Assembly (NCBI GenBank): GCA_902779355.1
Contig: CACZBF010000004.1
Location: forward strand, 62,001-126,000
DNA from: an uncultured Lachnospiraceae bacterium
Lineage (GTDB): Bacteria; Bacillota; Clostridia; Lachnospirales; Lachnospiraceae
Length of the DNA: 64,000 bases
Direction of reading: 5' to 3'
Part shown: positions 33,221 to 41,510 of the stretch, piece after piece
Position numbering within the stretch: the first letter of the stretch is position 1
Layout of the letters: every line of letters starts with the position of its first letter
Translations under genes and position numbers: made by a program
The notes under the pieces: generated by a model
Seen by the model: the letters and a program-made list of their open reading frames with translations, nothing else
What the model was told of the DNA's origin: nothing
The model's database searches: none

Positions 33221-34627
33221 TTATGCCGGAGCGTTCCCCAGCATATCGTTCAGCAGATTGATGTTTCCGCAGCCGAGGGTGATCACCAGATCTCCCGGCT
33301 TGACACCGCGGCGGATCTCATCAGCTGCTTCCTCAAATGTCCGTGTCAGGATCGCATGGATTCCCTTTCCGATCATGCCGTCTACCAGCATTTTCGAATC
33401 GATATCCCCGGGATCATTCTCCCTCGCCGCGAAGATGTCCGTAACAAGCGTAACATCCGCTTTTTCCGTACAAGTCAGGTACTCCTGAAATAGGGATTTC
33501 AGGCGACTGTATGTATGAGGCTGAACGACTGCCCAGAGTTTTCCGTTTTGGCAACGTTTTCTGGCTACATATAGTGCGTTTTTCATCTCCGTGGGATTGT
33601 GTCCGTAGTCGGTAAACAATTCCGCGCCGTTCAAAGTCCCGGTCAGTTCAAATCTTCTCCCGGCTCCGGTAAAGGTCCCGATGATCCTGCAGGCTTCAGC
33701 AGGATCCGCTCCCAACAGATCAGCGGCAGCAATGGCTGCCAGCGCATCGATCGCATTGAACATTCCCGGCACTGCCATATTGGCATGGCCGATCACGCTT
33801 TCTCCCTTGATCACATCAAAACTGACGTACCCGTTCGGATCTTCCGATGCAGCTGCCATCCGATAGGTACACTGCTCTGACACCCCGAACGTCACAGATC
33901 TCTTGCCCGATCTTTCCAGAACGCTCCTGACAAGCGGGTCATCCCCGTTGCCGAGAACCCAGCCGTCATCCGGCAGTTTTTTCACAAAATTCTGAAACGC
34001 ATCCTTGATATCTTCGATATCACGATAATAGTCCAGATGATCCTCGTCGATATTGTTCACAACGATCGCGTTCGGATACAGATTCATAAAACTGCGGCGA
34101 TATTCGCAGGCCTCCGTCACAAAGAGCTCCCTGCTCCCCATACGGATGCTTCCGCCGATCGGAGGATATACCCCTCCGATATGGACGGTGGGATCCATCT
34201 CTGTTTCCACAAGGATCTGAGACAGCATGGAGGTAACGGTTGTCTTGCCGTGTGTCCCGCAAACCGCAACTGCGGTATCATACCCTGCAGACAGTTGTCC
34301 CAGAAGGACTGAGCGTTCCACGGTTTTGATCCCTTTTTCCCTGCAGGCAGTCAATTCCGGGTTGTCCTGCGGGATCGCAAGGGAATAAACCACGAGATCG
34401 ACACCGTTTACATTTTCCCTGTCATGACCGATGATCACGTCAATCCCGGATTTTCTCAGATCATGGACGGCATGATTTTCGCTTCTGTCCGAACCGGAAA
34501 CGATACAGCCGAAGGAACGGAGAATCCGGGCCAAACCGGACATGCTCGATCCGCCGACCCCTATAAGATGTACCCTTTTCCCTGTATATTCGCTGAAATC
34601 ACTTTTTAATACAATTTCCCTGCTCAT
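33221..34627 (-). CDS. murC: UDP-N-acetylmuramate--L-alanine ligase
   Basis: A 468-aa Mur ligase. It adds L-Ala to UDP-MurNAc, the first peptide step of peptidoglycan precursor synthesis. Features are an N-terminal Rossmann domain with HLIGVGGSSMSGLARIL, the ATP-binding CGTHGKTTVTSML, NIDEDHLDYY and the C-terminal ligase domain with FTDYGHNPTEM. Length is normal. Its 5' end overlaps the decayed glycosyltransferase reading frame by 29 nt. It runs convergently toward the CBM9-like fragment. Confidence 0.95.
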   Translation of the reverse strand: MSREIVLKSDFSEYTGKRVHLIGVGGSSMSGLARILRSFGCIVSGSDRSENHAVHDLRKSGIDVIIGHDRENVNGVDLVVYSLAIPQDNPELTACREKGIKTVERSVLLGQLSAGYDTAVAVCGTHGKTTVTSMLSQILVETEMDPTVHIGGVYPPIGGSIRMGSRELFVTEACEYRRSFMNLYPNAIVVNNIDEDHLDYYRDIEDIKDAFQNFVKKLPDDGWVLGNGDDPLVRSVLERSGKRSVTFGVSEQCTYRMAAASEDPNGYVSFDVIKGESVIGHANMAVPGMFNAIDALAAIAAADLLGADPAEACRIIGTFTGAGRRFELTGTLNGAELFTDYGHNPTEMKNALYVARKRCQNGKLWAVVQPHTYSRLKSLFQEYLTCTEKADVTLVTDIFAARENDPGDIDSKMLVDGMIGKGIHAILTRTFEEAADEIRRGVKPGDLVITLGCGNINLLNDMLGNAPA

Positions 34628-35239
34628 TCTGTCTTTTGAGATCCCTCTCTTTCATGCGTTTCATTTCAGTATCAAGATCATATGTGATAAATGCTTCTTT
34701 CTCTTCCGGGGTGGTTCCCTTCGATAATGATGTGAAGCAGTCGGTTTTGGCTTTGTGAAGCTTCATGATCGTATTGTAGTAATCCGGAAACTGTCTGTTG
34801 GACGCAGAGTCCGGATTCCTCTGCATATACCGGAACATCAAAAGATGCGATGTCAGGACGCTGCTGCAGAATCTCTGATCTCTACACGTTCGAAGCCGAA
34901 CAGATACAAGTCGGCTGCCTGCCTTGTCACCATGCGGCCCTTCTCAAAAAAACCATCCATGAGACAATCATCGCAATCCATGAAAGCGACCAAGTCCCCT
35001 GTTGCCGCATCCAGACCCGCATTCCTTGCTGCGGACACACCTCGATGCCCGCAAAAGAGGATCTTCACGTGATCCGGCGGATCTTCCAGCATGGAGCGAA
35101 GTTTCTGTGCGGTTCCGTCATCGGATCCGTCATCCACAAGGATCAGTTCTACATCCTCTGCAACCCCGGATAAAACAGACGCCAGGGTTTCGTCCAGATA
35201 TTCCATACAGTTGTATGTCGGGATGATCAATGACAGCAT
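34599..35239 (-). pseudogene. Family 2 glycosyltransferase, internally deleted and frameshifted
   Basis: The 5' part (35239 to 34853) encodes a good GT-A start: LSLIIPTYNCMEYLDETL, LILVDDGSDDGT, GVSAARNAGLDAATGDLVAF and the DCDD metal motif. It stops after residue 128. The reading continues in another frame as a C-terminal-looking helical segment (VLTSHLLMFRYMQRNP onwards, to 34599). GT2 enzymes are usually about 300 residues, so roughly 100 or more are missing between the parts. Its 3' end overlaps murC. The alternative, two small separate genes, is less likely as neither has a good RBS. Confidence 0.6.
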
Positions 35240-35257
35240 ATCTGTTTTTTGTCTTTA

Positions 35258-35271
35258 CGAAAGCGTTAACG
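35258..35271 (-). promoter_or_regulatory. cre-like operator upstream of the glycosyltransferase remnant
   Basis: CGAAAGCGTTAACG matches the CcpA operator consensus TGWAANCGNTNWCA at 12 of 14 positions. It lies 19 bp upstream of the glycosyltransferase start. Confidence 0.4.
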
Positions 35272-35401
35272 GCTACATCTTGGTTACATGATGTTTTTTG
35301 GCTGCACGTTGGTAACATGAAAAGCTGCTTGGATAGCCGCTAAAAAAGCATAAAAAGAATGTGCGTTTTCGAAAACATATTTGCTGCAGAAAAACAAAAA
35401 C

Positions 35402-35443
35402 CCCGCGAGCCTTTATATATCAGGGCTTAACGAGGTTTTATTA
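35402..35443 (-). terminator. Terminator after tRNA-Pro
   Basis: Read on the minus strand, just after the tRNA, AACCTCG...AGCC and GGCT...CGGGGTT form an interrupted stem followed by TTTTTGTTTTT. Confidence 0.55.
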
Positions 35444-35446
35444 TTC

Positions 35447-35519
35447 TCGGAGTGACAGGACTTGAACCTGCGGCCTCTTGACCCCCAGTCAAGCGCCCTA
35501 CCACCTGGGCCACACCCCG
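35447..35519 (-). tRNA. tRNA-Pro (anticodon GGG)
   Basis: A 73-nt cloverleaf. Acceptor stem CGGGGTG / CACTCCG (one G-U pair), discriminator A, D arm GCCC/GGGC, anticodon stem CTTGA/TCAAG with loop CTGGGGG (anticodon GGG), and T arm GCAGG-TTCAAGT-CCTGT. CCA is not encoded. A U-rich terminator follows. Confidence 0.95.
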
Positions 35520-35602
35520 CGCACCTCATCTTACAACAGCGATTTTCAGATGTCAACCGTCGGTTTTTCTGATATAGACACAAAATCTGGGTTGACAAGA
35601 GG

Positions 35603-35651
35603 AAATTTGCACATAGATATAGACCTTAAACGGAAAAGTTTGTGCAAATTT
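35603..35651. repeat. 11-bp inverted repeat in the tRNA / HPr intergenic region
   Basis: AAATTTGCACA (35603-35613) and TGTGCAAATTT (35641-35651) are perfect complements with a 27-nt spacer. Two related GGGTTGA strings flank it (near 35590 and 35654). The rest of the 290-bp gap before the HPr-like gene holds no gene that I can see. Confidence 0.5.
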
Positions 35652-35763
35652 GGGGTTGATTTCAAAGGGCGATTCCGACATAATGACAGAACATCGGGGG
35701 ACAGTCCTTCGATAGAGGAGTCACTTTGCAGATCCTGAGAAACCGTTTTTTTTTTCGGATTTA

Positions 35764-35777
35764 CGAAAACGTTTTCG
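35764..35777 (+). promoter_or_regulatory. cre-like palindrome upstream of the Crh-like gene
   Basis: CGAAAACGTTTTCG is a perfect 14-bp palindrome matching the CcpA operator consensus except for the two outermost bases. It lies 37 bp before the start of an HPr/Crh-like gene. Regulation by CcpA is inferred. Confidence 0.5.
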
Positions 35778-35813
35778 GAATCGACGGCACAGCGGATCGG
35801 AAAGGAGTGTATG

Positions 35814-36050
35814 ATGGAAAAAATGAACCAGAGGATTGTAGAATTTCGCGATATGGAAGACGTGGCGGAGTTTGTGAACGCTGCAGGGAAAAGCGAATAT
35901 GATGTAAATGTGATCAGCGGAAACCTGTATGTGGACGCGAAGTCTTTGCTGGGCGTCATGAGCATGGGTTTTGCGCGGAAGCTCAGGGTCCAATATCGTG
36001 ATGCTGACAAGGGATTCGAGCGCGCATTGCAGAAGTTTTGTGTAGCGTAA
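35814..36050 (+). CDS. Crh-like HPr domain protein lacking the active-site histidine
   Basis: A 78-aa single HPr-fold protein. The segment AKSLLGVMSMG aligns with the HPr Ser46 region (KSIMGVMSLG), so the regulatory serine (Ser44 here) is kept. The loop that carries His15 in HPr (TGIHARPA) is absent, replaced by FRDMEDVAEFV. It cannot take part in PTS phosphotransfer but could act as a Crh-type CcpA cofactor; that role is inferred. ATG 35814 fits the aaaggag RBS better than the adjacent ATG at 35811. The upstream cre-like palindrome is consistent with carbon control. Confidence 0.75.
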   Translation: MEKMNQRIVEFRDMEDVAEFVNAAGKSEYDVNVISGNLYVDAKSLLGVMSMGFARKLRVQYRDADKGFERALQKFCVA

Positions 36051-36059
36051 AATGTTGAT

Positions 36060-36193
36060 GTGGTCAAAAGTGCGCATGCGATGAAATCGCATGTGCACTT
36101 TGCGCAAAGAACCGCCCTGACGTGCTGGCACGTCGAGGCGGTTCTACGCGCAAAGGTCACCATGTCACTGCGTGACATGTGACTTTTGACCAC
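36060..36193. repeat. Nested three-arm palindromic element, copy B
   Basis: The outer stem GTGGTCAAAAG / CTTTTGACCAC (36060-36070 with 36183-36193) is a perfect 11 bp. Arm 1 is at 36071-36097. The central arm is closed by CTTTGCGC / GCGCAAAG and continues AGAACCGCC / GGCGGTTCT with a GACGTGC-tg-GCACGTC tip (36098-36155). Arm 3 is at 36157-36182. The layout is the same as in copy A, but most stem bases differ while pairing is intact. It begins 10 bp after the Crh-like gene stop. Confidence 0.8.
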
Positions 36194-36250
36194 TTTTCCC
36201 ATTTACCTTACATCCTGATTTAAGTTTTCACCTCTTTTTACGAAAAAATG

Positions 36251-36278
36251 TTGCGCGATATCCGAAATATGGTACAAT
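36251..36278 (+). promoter_or_regulatory. Promoter of the EAL-HDOD gene
   Basis: TTGCGC (36251-36256), 16 bp and TACAAT (36273-36278), about 43 nt before the ATG at 36321. Confidence 0.5.
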
Positions 36279-36320
36279 TACCATGTATGGGGTGTTTTGA
36301 CGGCCCCGGGAGGAGGAATC

Positions 36321-37541
36321 ATGCTCGCAACATTAATTCCACTTTTTAATGAAAAAATGGAGGTCAGCGCATATTCATTGTTTGCGCAGAAGGAGAATCA
36401 CCTGCTTCGGCCGAGTCTTCTCGGAACGGGAGGAAATGACGGAGCGGCGGATATTCTCGGCCTTGACATTATCACGAGCGTCGGTGTCGAAGCTCTGACA
36501 GGCGGCAGGGACGTGTTCGTGACGATCAATCAGTTTTCCCTGTTTGCGGACATCGAAGTGCAATGCACTTCACCGAGAGGCAATGTCGTTCTGCTCTGTG
36601 ATCCGACGGTTGCGCCGCAGGAGACGTTTATCAAACGGATCATCGATCTGAAGGACAAGGGTTTCCGTTTTGCGATGCGTAAGCTTGGCATCGAGGATTT
36701 CCACGAATATCACGAAGTCCTTTCGCAGATGGATTATATTCTGTTAAACCATAAAAAGATCAACATTCAGAACGCACGCGCTTTCTTCGGAAAGGTTTAT
36801 CCTTCCATGAAGCTCGTTGCGGTCAATGTCAATTCCCAGGATGAATACGATACCTTAAAGAAGAGCGGCAGTTTTGATCTGTATGAGGGCGAGTTCTTCC
36901 GGATGCCGGTTACGGAAGGGGCCAAAGAGGTCGCACCGTTAAAGGCGAATTATATCCAGCTTCTCAAAGTGGTCAACGATATCGATTTTGAACTCACGAA
37001 GGCAGCGGATGTTGTCGGACAGGATACGGCGCTTGTCATTTCCCTTCTGAAGATGGCAAATACACGCTCGGTGAATTCCGAGATCACTTCCGTCCGTCAT
37101 GCAGCGGCGATGCTCGGACAGAAAGAATTGACGAAATGGATCAATACGGCGGTGACCAAAGAGCTTTGTGCAGATAAGCCCAGTGAGATCACGAGACTGT
37201 CTTTGATCCGCGGTAAGTTTGCGGAAAATCTGGCACCTTCTTTTAAGATGGCGATGCAGTCCCAGGAGCTTTTCCTGATGGGAATGTTCTCGGTACTGGA
37301 CATCATCCTGGACAAGCCGATGGAAGAAGCGCTTGAGATGGTGAAGATCTCAACGCCGATCAAGGAAGCGCTCTGTGAGAATTCCGGAGTGCTGGCACCG
37401 GTGAAGGATTTCATCATTGCTTATGAGAATGCGAACTGGCAGGAAGTATCCCGTCAGATGATCCTCGGCGAGATGGATATGGATGAGGTCTACAAGGCTT
37501 ATGTGGATGCACTGATCTGGTTTAGGGATGTGTTCTCATAA
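36321..37541 (+). CDS. EAL-HDOD domain signalling protein (YuxH-like)
   Basis: A 406-aa protein. The N-terminal ~200 residues form a degenerate EAL-type barrel; the catalytic EAL/ExLR and metal motifs are not visible, so c-di-GMP hydrolysis is unlikely. The C-terminal ~200 residues are an HDOD domain (LKVVNDIDFELTKAADVVG, SLLKMANT, HAAAMLGQKELTKWI). The layout matches the COG3434 family, used as non-catalytic signalling or c-di-GMP-linked adaptors. ATG 36321 has aggagg 4 nt upstream; the in-frame upstream codon at 36297 does not. Its own promoter and terminator make it a single-gene unit. Confidence 0.85.
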   Translation: MLATLIPLFNEKMEVSAYSLFAQKENHLLRPSLLGTGGNDGAADILGLDIITSVGVEALTGGRDVFVTINQFSLFADIEVQCTSPRGNVVLLCDPTVAPQETFIKRIIDLKDKGFRFAMRKLGIEDFHEYHEVLSQMDYILLNHKKINIQNARAFFGKVYPSMKLVAVNVNSQDEYDTLKKSGSFDLYEGEFFRMPVTEGAKEVAPLKANYIQLLKVVNDIDFELTKAADVVGQDTALVISLLKMANTRSVNSEITSVRHAAAMLGQKELTKWINTAVTKELCADKPSEITRLSLIRGKFAENLAPSFKMAMQSQELFLMGMFSVLDIILDKPMEEALEMVKISTPIKEALCENSGVLAPVKDFIIAYENANWQEVSRQMILGEMDMDEVYKAYVDALIWFRDVFS

Positions 37542-37583
37542 AGTGCCAACTGTTTTGACAGACAAAATGAAAAAAGAAACACC

Positions 37584-37612
37584 AGATACCCGGATCATTG
37601 GTTCGGGTATCT
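37584..37612 (+). terminator. Rho-independent terminator after the EAL-HDOD gene
   Basis: AGATACCCG (37584-37592) and CGGGTATCT (37604-37612) form a perfect 9-bp stem followed by TTTT. Confidence 0.8.
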
Positions 37613-37650
37613 TTTGCTATATGCGGCAGAACAGCCGCTGAAACGAAACC

Positions 37651-40029
37651 ATGAGTACGGACAAAAACCAAAATCTGATCAAAATATCGGTGCGGGAGTT
37701 GGTGGAGTTTTTATGCCGCTCCGGAGACATCGATCATCGCAGGAGCTCTGCCGGGGATCTTTCCGCAATGCGGGAGGGTGCCCGGATTCATCGTCTGATC
37801 CAAAACAGGCAGGGCGCGGAGTATACGCCCGAGGTGCCGCTTTCCGTGACGGTCCCTGGGGATGGATATGAGATCCAATTGGATGGTCGCGCAGACGGGA
37901 TCATCATGGCGGATGAAGAACCCGTGACGATCGATGAGATCAAAGGTGTTTACCAGGATGTGGATGCGATGAAGGAGCCGATGCCGGTTCATTTGGCACA
38001 GGCAAAGGTTTATGCGTATATCTTTGCAACGCAGAATGATCTTTCGCTGATCCGCGTCCGGATGACCTATTGCAGCCTGAATCCGGAACATCCGACAGCA
38101 GAAGATATCCGGTATTTTACGGAGGACTATGAGATCACGGAACTCACAGAATGGTTTACGGCCCTGATCGAGGAATACCGCAAATGGACGGATTTCTGGT
38201 TCGCATGGCGAAAGGAGCGCACGGCATCGATCCGGCCGCTGGCGTTTCCCTATGAATACCGGACGGGGCAAAAAGAGCTTGTAACAGGTGTTTACCGGAC
38301 GATCCTCCGGGAAAAGATCCTCTTTCTGCAGGCACCGACAGGCGTGGGCAAAACGATCGCGACGGTTTATCCCGGGATTAAGGCGATGGGCGAAGGCGAG
38401 ATCGAACGGATTTTTTATTTGACGGCAAAGACCATCACGGCGCAGGTTGCGATGGACACCTTTTCTCTGCTCGCGTCGCAGGGGCTTCGGGCCAAGCGGA
38501 TCCGCTTGACTGCGAAAGAAAAGATATGCCCAAATGAGGAAATGGAATGCGACCCGCGGCATTGCCCATATGCGAAAGGGCATTTTGACCGGGTAAATGA
38601 CGCGGTGTTTGAGTTGCTGAATGAGACAGACGTGTTCGATCGTGAGACGCTGCTGCAGCAGGCGAAAAAGCACGTCGTCTGTCCGTTTGAGATGAGCCTG
38701 GATGTGTCGTCCTGGTGTGATGACATTGTTTGCGATTATAATTATGCATTTGATCCGACGGTTTCGCTGAAGCGCTTTTTTGCAGAGGGAAACAGCGGGG
38801 AACATCTGCTGCTTGTGGATGAGGCGCACAATCTCGTGGATCGTGCACGTGAGATGTTCAGTGCGACGATCGTCAAAGAGGATTTTTTGGCAGCGCGCCG
38901 TTATATGAAAAAATATAACCGACCTGTGGAAAAAGCCCTGACAAAGTGTAACCAGAAGCTCCTGGCGCTGAAACGCGAATGTGACGAGGAGACAGTAGTG
39001 GATGAGATCGCAGATCTCGCGTTGTACATAGAGCAGCTGATCAGCAAAACCGAGAAATTCCTGGCAAAGAATGCGGAGTTTCCGGAAAAAAAGGAGTTTC
39101 TGGAGTTCTATTTTACAGTAAAAAACTTTCAGGCGGCTTATGACAGATTGACGGAAAACTATCGGATCACGGCAGGACATCTGGAAAGCGGCGCCTTTTT
39201 CGTGACGATCCACTGTCTGGATCCGTCTTTCGACCTGGAACAATGCCTGCAAAAGGCCAAAAGCACGGTGTTTTTCTCGGCGACCATGCTGCCGATCAAC
39301 TATTACAAGAGCCTGCTCAGCATCAGGGATGACAACTATGCGGTCTATGCGGACAGTTCTTTCCGGCCGGAGCAGCGGCTGCTGCTCATCGGGAGTGATG
39401 TCACGACAAAATATACCCGCCGTTCAGAGGACGAGTACAGACGGATCGCGATGTATCTCAAAGAGACCGTGGCAGCAAAAAAAGGAAACTATCTCGCCTT
39501 TTTTCCTTCTTACAGGATGATGAACGATGTGAGAGAGGCTTTTGAGGAACTCCTTGAAGATGATGTGGAACTGCTCGTGCAGAGACCGGGCATGAAGGAA
39601 GAGGAACGGGAGGAGTTCCTTTTGCAGTTTGACTATGAGCGGAACAACGCGCTGCTCGGATTCTGTGTAATGGGCGGTATCTTTGGAGAAGGCATTGATC
39701 TGACCGGAGAGAAACTGATCGGTGTGATTGTGGTTGGGACGGGGATCCCGCAGGTCGGTCCGGAACGGGAGCTGTTAAAGGACTTTTTTGATGAGAAAAA
39801 CGGGTGCGGATTTGACTATGCCTATCGGTATCCCGGTATGAACAAAGTCCAGCAGGCTGCGGGGCGCGTGATTCGTACCACTTCGGATCGCGGTGTGATC
39901 CTGCTGCTGGATGAGCGCTTTTTATATGCGGAAAACAGAAAAACGTTCCCACGGGAATGGGCGGATTACAGGACGGTGCGCACAGATACGGTCGGCGAAA
40001 CTTTGAGAACATTCTGGGAGAATACATAG
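37651..40029 (+). CDS. DinG/XPD-type DNA helicase with N-terminal PD-(D/E)XK nuclease-like domain
   Basis: A 792-aa protein. The N-terminal ~180 residues carry a nuclease-like signature: Asp78 in LDGRADG, then DEIKG with Glu96 and Lys98. The superfamily 2 helicase follows: Walker A APTGVGKT (~residue 228), iron-sulphur-type cysteines (KEKICPNEEMECDPRHCPY and HVVCPFEMS) and the DEAH box (390-393). Motifs FFSATMLP, GIFGEGIDLTGE and QAAGRVIRT are in the second half. The 4Fe-4S cluster is characteristic of XPD/DinG helicases, which unwind 5' to 3'. The nuclease-helicase fusion occurs in Bacillota and suggests a DNA repair role. The start has only a weak RBS. Confidence 0.85.
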   Translation: MSTDKNQNLIKISVRELVEFLCRSGDIDHRRSSAGDLSAMREGARIHRLIQNRQGAEYTPEVPLSVTVPGDGYEIQLDGRADGIIMADEEPVTIDEIKGVYQDVDAMKEPMPVHLAQAKVYAYIFATQNDLSLIRVRMTYCSLNPEHPTAEDIRYFTEDYEITELTEWFTALIEEYRKWTDFWFAWRKERTASIRPLAFPYEYRTGQKELVTGVYRTILREKILFLQAPTGVGKTIATVYPGIKAMGEGEIERIFYLTAKTITAQVAMDTFSLLASQGLRAKRIRLTAKEKICPNEEMECDPRHCPYAKGHFDRVNDAVFELLNETDVFDRETLLQQAKKHVVCPFEMSLDVSSWCDDIVCDYNYAFDPTVSLKRFFAEGNSGEHLLLVDEAHNLVDRAREMFSATIVKEDFLAARRYMKKYNRPVEKALTKCNQKLLALKRECDEETVVDEIADLALYIEQLISKTEKFLAKNAEFPEKKEFLEFYFTVKNFQAAYDRLTENYRITAGHLESGAFFVTIHCLDPSFDLEQCLQKAKSTVFFSATMLPINYYKSLLSIRDDNYAVYADSSFRPEQRLLLIGSDVTTKYTRRSEDEYRRIAMYLKETVAAKKGNYLAFFPSYRMMNDVREAFEELLEDDVELLVQRPGMKEEEREEFLLQFDYERNNALLGFCVMGGIFGEGIDLTGEKLIGVIVVGTGIPQVGPERELLKDFFDEKNGCGFDYAYRYPGMNKVQQAAGRVIRTTSDRGVILLLDERFLYAENRKTFPREWADYRTVRTDTVGETLRTFWENT

Positions 40030-40108
40030 CAAAACACCTGTAATCCGGGTTTTTATGCACCCTACGGGTCGGTTGCATATTTTGCATGTACGATGTAAGA
40101 TGATACCT

Positions 40109-41488
40109 ATGAGTATGATGGCAAAAAAGGGACTTCGCATCATCATTGTCGGCTGCGGTAAGGTCGGAAATACGATCACCGAGCAATTGGTGCGCGAAGG
40201 ACATGACATTACATTAATTGATAAAAATGCGGATAAGATCAGCGTATCGACGGGACTCTATGACGTGATGGGTGTCGTCGGGAACGGTGCAAGTCTCAGG
40301 GTGCAGATCGAAGCCGGCATCGATGGGTCGGATCTGCTGATCGCGGTGACGGATTCCGACGAGCTGAACCTCCTTTGCTGTACCGTAGCAAAGCACGCAG
40401 GTGATTGTGCTGCGATCGCCAGAGTACGCGACCCGGACTATAGCCGTGAGTCGGCGTATCTGCAGGAGAAACTCGGTCTTGCCATGATCATCAATCCGGA
40501 GCTGGAATCCGCCCTGGAGGCATCGCGGATCCTTGCGCTTCCGAAAGCACTTGAAGTCAATGCATTTGCACACGGACAGGCGGAACTGATCAAGATCAAA
40601 GTCGGGGAGGAAAGCGCCCTTTGCGATATGCCGGTCATGAACATCGGTAAAAAGACAAAGGATACTCTGATCTGCGCAGTGGAGCGCGGCGGAGAGGTCC
40701 ACATCCCTTCCGGTAGTTTTGTGATCAAAGAAAACGACCTGGTTTCTTTTGTGGTACCGAGGAGGCGCGCGAAAGCGACTCTTTCCGCGCTGGGGTTAAA
40801 GACCGGGCAGGTGCGCGACTGTATGATCATCGGCGGCGGTAAGGGCTCTTATTATCTGACGCGGCAGCTCCTTGATATGGGGGTTTCCGTCAAGATCATC
40901 GAGCGCGACAAGAAACGCTGCGAGGAACTGACAGTTTTGCTCCCGGATGCGGTCATTATCAACGGAGACGGGACCAATGAGGATCTTTTGCGGGAGGAAG
41001 GTATTGAATACGCAGAGTCCTTTGTGCCGTTGACCGGAATGGATGAAGAAAACGTGCTGCTGACCCTCTATGCGAAACAGATGGGCAAGGCAAAGGCGAT
41101 CACAAAGATCAACCGAATCGGTTTCAAACCTGTTCTGGAGAGTCTGGATCTCGGCAGCGTCATCTATCCGAAATACATCACTTCAGAAGCGATCATTGCG
41201 TATGTCCGTGCGAAGAAAAATTCCATGGGGAGCAACATAGAGACGCTTTACCATATGTATGATTCCAGAGTGGAAGCCATCGAGTTCCAGGTCGGGGCGA
41301 ATTCCCCGGTCGTTGGTCAATCTCTGCGGGAATTGAACCTGAAAAGAGACCTGCTGATTGCGTTCATCAATCGTAACGGGCGGATCCTGATTCCGAGCGG
41401 TTCCGACGAGATCCATGTCGGTGATACGGTTATGATCGTGACTACGCATTCCGGCTTCAATGACATCGGGGATATTTTGGAAAGATAG
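40109..41488 (+). CDS. trkA: Trk potassium uptake regulatory subunit
   Basis: A 459-aa peripheral membrane protein with two RCK repeats, each with a Rossmann fold and a TrkA_C domain. The first NAD(H) site is IIVGCGKVGNTI with ITLID, the second MIIGGGKGSYYL with VKIIERDK; the second lacks the usual full GxGxxG. It gates TrkH, encoded 22 bp downstream. Three ATGs (40109, 40115, 40118) are possible and none has a strong RBS; 40109 is a compromise. Confidence 0.92.
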   Translation: MSMMAKKGLRIIIVGCGKVGNTITEQLVREGHDITLIDKNADKISVSTGLYDVMGVVGNGASLRVQIEAGIDGSDLLIAVTDSDELNLLCCTVAKHAGDCAAIARVRDPDYSRESAYLQEKLGLAMIINPELESALEASRILALPKALEVNAFAHGQAELIKIKVGEESALCDMPVMNIGKKTKDTLICAVERGGEVHIPSGSFVIKENDLVSFVVPRRRAKATLSALGLKTGQVRDCMIIGGGKGSYYLTRQLLDMGVSVKIIERDKKRCEELTVLLPDAVIINGDGTNEDLLREEGIEYAESFVPLTGMDEENVLLTLYAKQMGKAKAITKINRIGFKPVLESLDLGSVIYPKYITSEAIIAYVRAKKNSMGSNIETLYHMYDSRVEAIEFQVGANSPVVGQSLRELNLKRDLLIAFINRNGRILIPSGSDEIHVGDTVMIVTTHSGFNDIGDILER

Positions 41489-41510
41489 AAAAACGGAGTT
41501 TTAAACTAAC

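Noticed and set aside
40030-40108. Small hairpins between the helicase gene and trkA as terminator or riboswitch
   Set aside because: The stems are five bp or less and no known riboswitch core is recognisable.
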